DNA of 64,000 nucleotides from positions 17,130,001 to 17,194,000 of the forward strand of contig JAFFJZ010000001.1 in the NCBI GenBank assembly GCA_018340375.1, given 5' to 3'. Position numbers and translations under genes: made by a program. The notes below the pieces were generated by a model. It did no database searches. It saw nothing but the letters and a program-made list of their open reading frames with translations, and was not told where the DNA came from. This stretch comes from Gonatopus flavifemur (Eukaryota; Arthropoda; Insecta; Hymenoptera; Dryinidae). This document shows positions 58,136 to 64,000 of this stretch, one piece after another; position 1 is the stretch's first letter; each line of letters begins with the position of its first letter.

Positions 58136-58361
58136 CACTGAGAGAAAAAATTGTCGGGAACAATAAAATATTTAGTTGAATAGTCGCCATAAAATACTTA
58201 ATTGATTTGAATAAACTTCCATTGACTCGATTAAATATTTATTCGATCAAACAAATATTTAATATGCTATGAATTATCATATTTCATCAATGGAAACAGA
58301 TATTTAATTGAGTCAAATCAATTAAATATTTTATTGTTCCCGGAAATTTTTTCCCTCAGTG
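58136..58361. mobile_element. Second copy of the 50.1 kb MITE family
   Basis: The tip CACTGAGAGAAAAAATTGTC, the stretch GAATAGTCGCCATAAAATAC and the reversed right tip CACTGAGGGAAAAAATTTCC match 50117-50378. The right arm has lost the GTCGCCAT part. The flanks are CA and TA. It lies about 85 bp upstream of the putative exon. Confidence 0.87.
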
Positions 58362-58445
58362 TATAAATGATCGTCGTTTTTTATTATCATTGATTGTCAT
58401 TAACGTTTCACCTGATTAACCGAATTTGTACATGTTTGTGTGCAG

Positions 58446-58553
58446 GGACACATTGGTGAAAATCCGTTCGACAACGGGTCGTGGGGGAAGGAACACTTTC
58501 ACCCTTCTACGGTACCTTGGCAGCTGAATCCACGCAGCCACGGGCGTCCTAGC
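58446..58553 (+). CDS. Candidate internal coding exon, unidentified protein
   Basis: A 108-nt segment (36 codons, phase 0 at both ends) is bounded by GTTTGTGTGCAG on the left and GTAAGTAT on the right, good insect splice signals. The frame is open from a TGA at 58413 through the donor. The encoded peptide begins GHIGENPFDNGSWGKEHFHP and continues to HGRPS; it is Asn, Pro, His and Trp rich and has no motif I can name. G+C is 57% (62 of 108), far above the AT-rich flanks. No neighbouring exon of the same gene was recognised, so partners must lie outside or be too short to see. The product and function are unknown. A chance occurrence of both splice signals is possible. Confidence 0.55.
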
Positions 58554-60859
58554 GTAAGTATAATTTTATTGTCTTTTGTTATCCTGTCATTATTCTTTGA
58601 CTCGAAAGAAAAATCCTTCTCGGTACTCTGAGTAAACTTAAAAAAAATAATTTGTGTGTATTCGACGGTTTATTTAGTTTCTGAAAATATTCACACCACA
58701 TTTTTTCACGGAGCAATATTAAATCACCTTGACAATACAACTTGTCTTGGGGTCATCCTTGGGAGCTTATTCAAAAAGGCTGTCTGTCTTTACCAACAAA
58801 AAGAAAAAAGCATAATAATAAGGGTGGATGACTAAAATTTGTAATTCCAACCGTTAAGAATAAGGATAGCCCTCACACTCTCATCCTCGATCCACTTCTT
58901 CCATCGTATGAAAAAGTGGGGATGGTTTTGAAACAGGAGAGAACGGAAGAAGAAATCCGGCCTCTCATTGTGCCGGTTGCTCGCTTTCGCGAGTTCCTGA
59001 GGGAAGAGAAGAGGGTAGGAGGAAAAATGCTGGCGGCGTTTGCTGCTTTCATGAAACGAATTTTCTCTTTTTCTCAGGAGTTAGCCAGGAGTTGGCTACA
59101 ACATCGTCACCGCCAACAAACCGACCATCACTTCCCTCTTCTCCCCCCCCCTTTTCCTCCCTCCTCTTCATCGTTGAAAAACCACCCTCTTCACTACTTT
59201 CTCTTCGTTTTTTTTTATCTTCTTTGGTGCAGAACTCTCTAACCACTACTCGTCCTGTCACCCAGTATTTATAATACGCTTTGTTTTCCGTGGGCTATTT
59301 GTCTTGGGGTTTCTAGGTTTCTTCTGTTCTCTCGCTCAGCCGTTGTCCCTTTTGCTCAACTAGAATTGCATCTTTGTTTGAAAATATATCAATGGTATAC
59401 ATATATACTCACATATGTATGCAACCGTAATCACATCTCATCGCTATAATGTGAGAAAATGCGTGTTGTTCTGTGGAATTTCGGCTCAACTGATTCCAAA
59501 TCAATCCTATCCTGCATGGGAATTTTATTAGAACGCGTGCACACGATTCTTCCTCACAATAGTATTCAAACATCGATGAATAAATTTTCCAATCCTTTGT
59601 GACGATTCATACGATTAGCAACACACGAGAACGTATTCTCGTCACAAGTGTTCTAATAAGAACATCATGCACGTGTCTTTTCATATGAAACAATTATATT
59701 ATGCCGAAAGAGGTTGAAAAAATATCATATTCCCTACAGTTTATTCTCGCGGAAGAACAATGATTGTATCATTCGTGCGCGTATTTTAATGTTCACAAAA
59801 GAAATTTGAGTTTTACGATGGTAAACTCAAGAAAGTCCATTGCCACATTGTACCGGAGCCGATGATGTCATCTGCTGAACACAACATATGCATATACGCG
59901 CATGTAATTATTATCAACATACATGACTTGGTTATTATCGTTTTAACAAAAACTTATGTTAATCTGAGAGGCGTGATTCACGAATGTCAGTTAAAGAAGA
60001 TAGATTTTCATATGAACGATCTGAAATGTTTGACCATTCATGCCAAAGCTTACGCAACATATAGACGCATCGTAACTCTTGTATCATCCAATACAATGGG
60101 GATGACATACACACTACAATGCAATGTTTTTTTTTTATCGTAAGTCGTCTCTTTGTTGTCTTCTTTTGAAATTGATAAGCTCAGAATATATACTCTTTTT
60201 TTATATTTTTCAATGATTTTTTTATTGTACCAAAAATTACGTGTCATTACGCGCTTTGTTAACAAAAAGTGGGTTTATTTCAAAGGAACTATACTGTTAG
60301 ATATTTCTTTAGGTTTCATACATTTTTCAAACAGATTTTCAAATAAAATTTTCAATTCTCGGTAATTGAATTGAGAATTCATACAAATGTGATGTTTTTT
60401 TCATTTTTGAAAAAACTGGAATTTTCCGGTACCATGGAAATGAGAAATTCGGTTGTACCGAAATTTTTCCGTATCGTACGTGAAACATCATGCTTTTCAC
60501 TTCAATTTTCCAGTATAAATACAGCAATTTTCCAACAGTTATACCGGAATTTTTATAATTTGAACGTAATTTTCTTGCACAAATGTACAGGTGAATTGCT
60601 TCCATCACGATACTGGAAATTTCCCGTGGATTTTTTTTTTACAATATATCGTACGTTATATTTTTGTGTCAGAAATTCCATTCAGATAGAGTATGAGGAA
60701 TTTGGATAGATTTTTCAGTCAGGGAAGTAACTTTTGCTTTCGTCGAATGTAATTGAAAATCCAATCAGGAATTTCCACTCATCTGATTTGGAAAATTAGT
60801 TACTATATTGTGCTATCATGGGTAACATAATATAACAAAAATTGAAAATTCAATCACAT
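58554..60859. other. Probable intron, low-complexity and foldback-like words
   Basis: 58860-59340 is GC- and pyrimidine-rich, with a C run at 59144-59152; the 108-codon frame at 58916-59242 falls in it and has simple composition. 60400-60660 contains repeated GGAATTTTCC/GGAAATTTCCC words in both orientations, related to the 51.3 kb foldback family. No gene was recognised. Confidence 0.45.
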
Positions 60860-60958
60860 ACTGTAGAAAATAATCGAAATTTTCCTATACGCAGCAACTG
60901 GAAAATTCCTAGGAATCCTATTGTAGGATAGGAAATCAATTTTCGGTAGATGTACACA
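60860..60958. mobile_element. Single arm of the 51.3 kb foldback family
   Basis: TACTGTAGAAAATAATCGAA, CCTATACGCAGCA and GGAAATCAATTTTCGG match the outer 95 bp of the arm of 51346-52226. The opposite arm was not found; other sequence follows at about 60955. Confidence 0.65.
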
Positions 60959-62841
60959 GATTTATTTGATTCAAATCAATTTTCTTCCAGCCAAGTATTA
61001 ATTTCTTGTGTCAAATCATCCAAGTTGTTGGGAAATTTTTATTCAAAGATTTTGATTTCAACAATTCAATACATGATTGTTGAATAAATAATATTCTGAA
61101 TCAGGAAAATCGGAAACATTATGTGCATATCGAAGGGAATACATTTTCACCTTGAGTCAAGTAAATATTTGTTCGGATGATTTTAAAAACCATTCACTTC
61201 AAACAATTATCATTTCAATCGGGAACGACCTATCACTGTGTGTAGCGCCATGGTTCCCATCAGTTATTCGTTCTTCACTGAGCCAGGGACAAACACATCG
61301 TCGTCTCTGTTCATCAGCTGTTCTAGATTTTCGTTTTATAGATGACCACGATTTTCAAAGAAGGAATTCTATCGACTGAAATTGCACGAATTTAATTCTA
61401 ACTTGATAACCAAACATTTAAGAATAGTTTATGAGTGATGAAATTGATAGCCTTTTTCCTACCCATTTGAATGTGTATAAATATACATGTCTGAAATTTG
61501 GAAGAATTCAGTTTCAAAACATTTTTTTGGATCATTCGTGTCTCGGCAATTATGCCTCAAATGAAATTTTTTGAGTGGAAACGTCGAAAGCCGAAAGTAT
61601 TTTTTTGAATAAGCGTTTATAGTTTTTGAGACGCTGAATCAAACAATTAGTGACAACAAGAAGCCTGAAAATCTATAGTGAAAGTGGGAAAAACCTGTGA
61701 TACTTATATGAAATTCGTATTTGACAGGAGACATGCACTGAGTCTTGTGTGTCAGCGTAGTGTTCACTTCTGGCTATATAAAATCCACTATCAAATCCAG
61801 CTACTCTAAGACTATGAGCGACGTTCTGTCCAGGTCAACATGGAACGCTATACAGTGACATACAAGATTTAGTGAAATGTGTTCTGCAAAATATGAACTT
61901 CATACGATTATCACAAGTTTTTCTCATTTTCCCATAAATTTTTTGAGCTTCTCATTGTCAGTATGGAATTTGGCATCTCAAAAACTATAAAATTTCACAC
62001 TTCATTCACTTTTGCATCAATTGCCAGAACTCGACACTGCTCACATCCCCTTCTTTTACGTTGAAATGAAGCAAATAGTGGCTTTCGATCAGAATAATAT
62101 TTATTTGACTGAAAACCAAGATATGTTTCACGTGAATGCAACAATGCGGCTTTCCGAATAAATCTTTCATGCTCTCTTACAGAATTCTATATGCGAAACG
62201 AATAAATGTATGTTTGAATCAAAGAACCCTTTGTCCAATCGAAGGAAATCACATCTTCCTTTCAATCTCAAACAATACTTCATCGAAGTATCGTATTGAT
62301 TAGGACGAATGAATTGTAGAGTTTGGATATTCAAATAAATCCAAAAAAAGGTATTGAATAAATATTCATTCCGCCCTATTGAAATAATATATTCATTTGA
62401 ATATTTCAAAATTCATTTGATTCAACAAAACACTTTTATCTGTGTATACACCCAGAAAACAAGCTGTAAAATTTACATCTTGTGGAATCAATATTTGGAT
62501 GATTTCAAAAAATTGTTTGAGTTACCAAAATTTTAGTTGATTTTACAGGTGGGGATGTAAGATTTAGGTACATGAGCAGTGGTGTATCTCAAATTCGCTG
62601 CTGTAAAATCAACAAATAGTGGTAGCTCGAACTACTTTTGAAATTGTCCAAATATGGACTCCGTGAGATGTGAATTTTACTGATTAACGACTTCCAGTGG
62701 AAATACTGAAATTACCCAATAAACATTTTTTACAGTGTACCATAAATGTACATCAGTTGATTATCAAATAGCTGGATTTTTCAACTCCTTTATTACCTTG
62801 TAATGACCCAAACTTAATTTTGTTGACAACAGGGAATACTC
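60959..62841. other. Non-coding, weak MITE traces
   Basis: 62452-62740 may be an old MITE (CACCCAGAAAACAAGCTGTAA against a right tip CACTGTAAAAAATG reversed), but pairing is poor. Nothing else was recognised. Confidence 0.4.
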
Positions 62842-63154
62842 CTCCGCTTAAAAAATCCGATTTAAACCTATCAACTGATCAGTCAGTATGAATCAGATTT
62901 TTGTCCAGGAATTTTTCCATTTGATCTTATTCAAATCAAATCGATTTGGATAGGAAATTTTTACTCAATGAGATATAATCAAGAAATTCGGATCATGTAC
63001 ATTTGAATTTACTGCTTATATCCCATTGAGTAGAAATTTCATATTCAAACCGATTATATTCGAATGAGAATAGGAATAGGAAAATTCCCGGGCAAAAATC
63101 TGATTCAAACTGGTTGAAGAGTTAATAGATTTAAATCGGATTTTTGAAGCAGGG
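62842..63154. mobile_element. Foldback element with AAAATCCGATTTAAA arms
   Basis: The left arm CTCCGCTTAAAAAATCCGAT...GAATCAGATTTTTG pairs with the right arm (reversed CCCTGCTTCAAAAATCCGAT...GAATCAGATTTTTG). An inner pair (GAAATTTTTACTCAATGAGA against CCCATTGAGTAGAAATTTC) closes near 62960-63040. The flanks do not match. It is non-coding. Confidence 0.78.
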
Positions 63155-63203
63155 TAGGGATCCTCCAGTGAGGGATAAGACCACGGCCGCCATAAATGGG
63201 ATA

Positions 63204-63472
63204 CACTGTTAGAAAAATCTGTCTTAAACTTAACAATACTATTATGACGATTTTTACATCAACATTTTATTAAATTTCATACGAAATTTTGTATGAAATT
63301 TCATATTTTCATACTGAATTCCATGTTTTCATATTAAATTTAATAATCGTTCTTAAATTTAATATTAACATATGAAATTTCATACAAAATTTCGTATGAA
63401 ATTTAATAAAATGTTTATGTAAAAAACTTCATAATATTATTGTTAAGTTTAAGACAGATTTTTCTAACAGTG
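63204..63472. mobile_element. Foldback MITE, CACTGTTAGAAAAA ends, TA flanks
   Basis: The left arm CACTGTTAGAAAAATCTGTC, TTAAACTTAACAATA...CATTTTATTAAATTTCATAC pairs with the right arm, nearly identical when reversed. Arms are about 100 bp; the inner AAATTTCATACGAAATTTTG is itself palindromic. TA lies on both sides (63202-63203, 63473-63474). Confidence 0.92.
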
Positions 63473-63474
63473 TA

Positions 63475-64000
63475 ACCAAAAAATGGATACCTAATTTATG
63501 CATCATCCAATAAATAAAACTGAGTAATCCATTGAAAATATAATATAAATCCCATTATTCCTTCATATTTTTATTCGACTATTCAATTTTATTCATTGAA
63601 TGACGTGCAAACTAACCCCTATCTTATTAATCGCGGCAAGAAAAAAGCTGATTGTCTTATCCCTCATTGAAGGATCCCTGGGGAATACATTGTTGGTACT
63701 CAATAGTGACCTTACATTGATCGATTATTGGTTATGTTCACATTGCTAGGCTTCCAGGACTCTTGAATAAGGGTTTTCAGGTGAAAAACCGAACATTTCG
63801 GTGATTGGTCCCTCCTTTTAAAAACTCAAATCTGAATTACTAGATATATAAGAATTATTCAATCACCGAGCTGTCTCGTTTTTTTCTGGCAACCCTGCCT
63901 TGAATGTTTGATAACTCCACAAAAACTATTTCTATAGATTAATCATTCCGTAGAATTTCTATGAGTAGTCTATGTATATATTATGGGAATCAATAAGGTA
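63475..64000. other. Non-coding, nothing recognised
   Basis: Sequence to the window edge with no frame or inverted repeat. TTGATCGATTATTGGTTATG (63717) faintly recalls the 24.9 kb element's words. Confidence 0.35.

Noticed and set aside
58916..59242. 108-codon frame downstream of the exon
   Set aside because: Pyrimidine-rich low-complexity sequence with no splice acceptor in phase and no motif.

Overview
This window reads as AT-rich, gene-poor eukaryotic DNA, most likely from an insect. The evidence is the five mariner copies (transposases that read like known insect mariners, one with a transposase and 'GGTTGGCAACTAAGTAATTG' ends of a type common in ants and bees), the lack of dense long reading frames, a spliced-looking exon, and abundant short foldback elements. 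Hymenoptera is a reasonable guess but is not proven.

Host coding content is almost nil. One convincing candidate is a single 108-nt phase-0 exon (58446-58553, + strand) with a clean acceptor and a GTAAGT donor, which suggests that much of the window is intron or intergenic DNA of a gene running left to right. A second coding relic (24430-25921, + strand) is a fragment of a repetitive arthropod protein family with an 'SDG..xQYKN ... SHGK..CD..GG' signature. It is split by a foldback element, and the frame resumes on the far side.

Nearly all other recognisable structure is mobile DNA. (1) Five mariner (DD34D) elements: A at 6.99-8.28 kb, B at 34.6-35.8 kb, C at 44.95-45.75 kb (truncated), D at 47.56-48.85 kb nested inside E at 47.5-50.1 kb. 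D and E each have essentially one frameshift; A, B and C are decayed. (2) Two copies of a TTAA-flanked element with GGGGAGGTTCTCATC ends (13.6-14.5 and 38.5-39.2 kb). (3) About two dozen foldback/MITE elements with unrelated interiors. Many begin CAC(G/T) or CCC and are flanked by an identical but variable dinucleotide (TA, TG, TT, AA, CG). This common signature is the most interesting pattern in the window.

Layout: 0-0.5 kb ~31-bp minisatellite; 0.5-5.8 kb featureless; 5.8-14.5 kb MITEs, mariner A and the first TTAA element; 14.5-19.4 kb featureless with CpG-rich patches; 19.4-30.3 kb a dense element cluster whose interiors are arrays of short palindromic words or 69-bp and ~113-bp tandem units, including a perfect 227-bp duplication; 30.3-34.6 kb sparse; 34.6-36.2 kb mariner B plus a 347-bp foldback; 38-41 kb further elements; 41-45 kb featureless; 45-54 kb mariners C, D, E and a second MITE cluster; 54-58 kb featureless; 58.1-58.6 kb a MITE and the exon; 60-63.5 kb further MITE arms. 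No rRNA, tRNA or CRISPR array was found.
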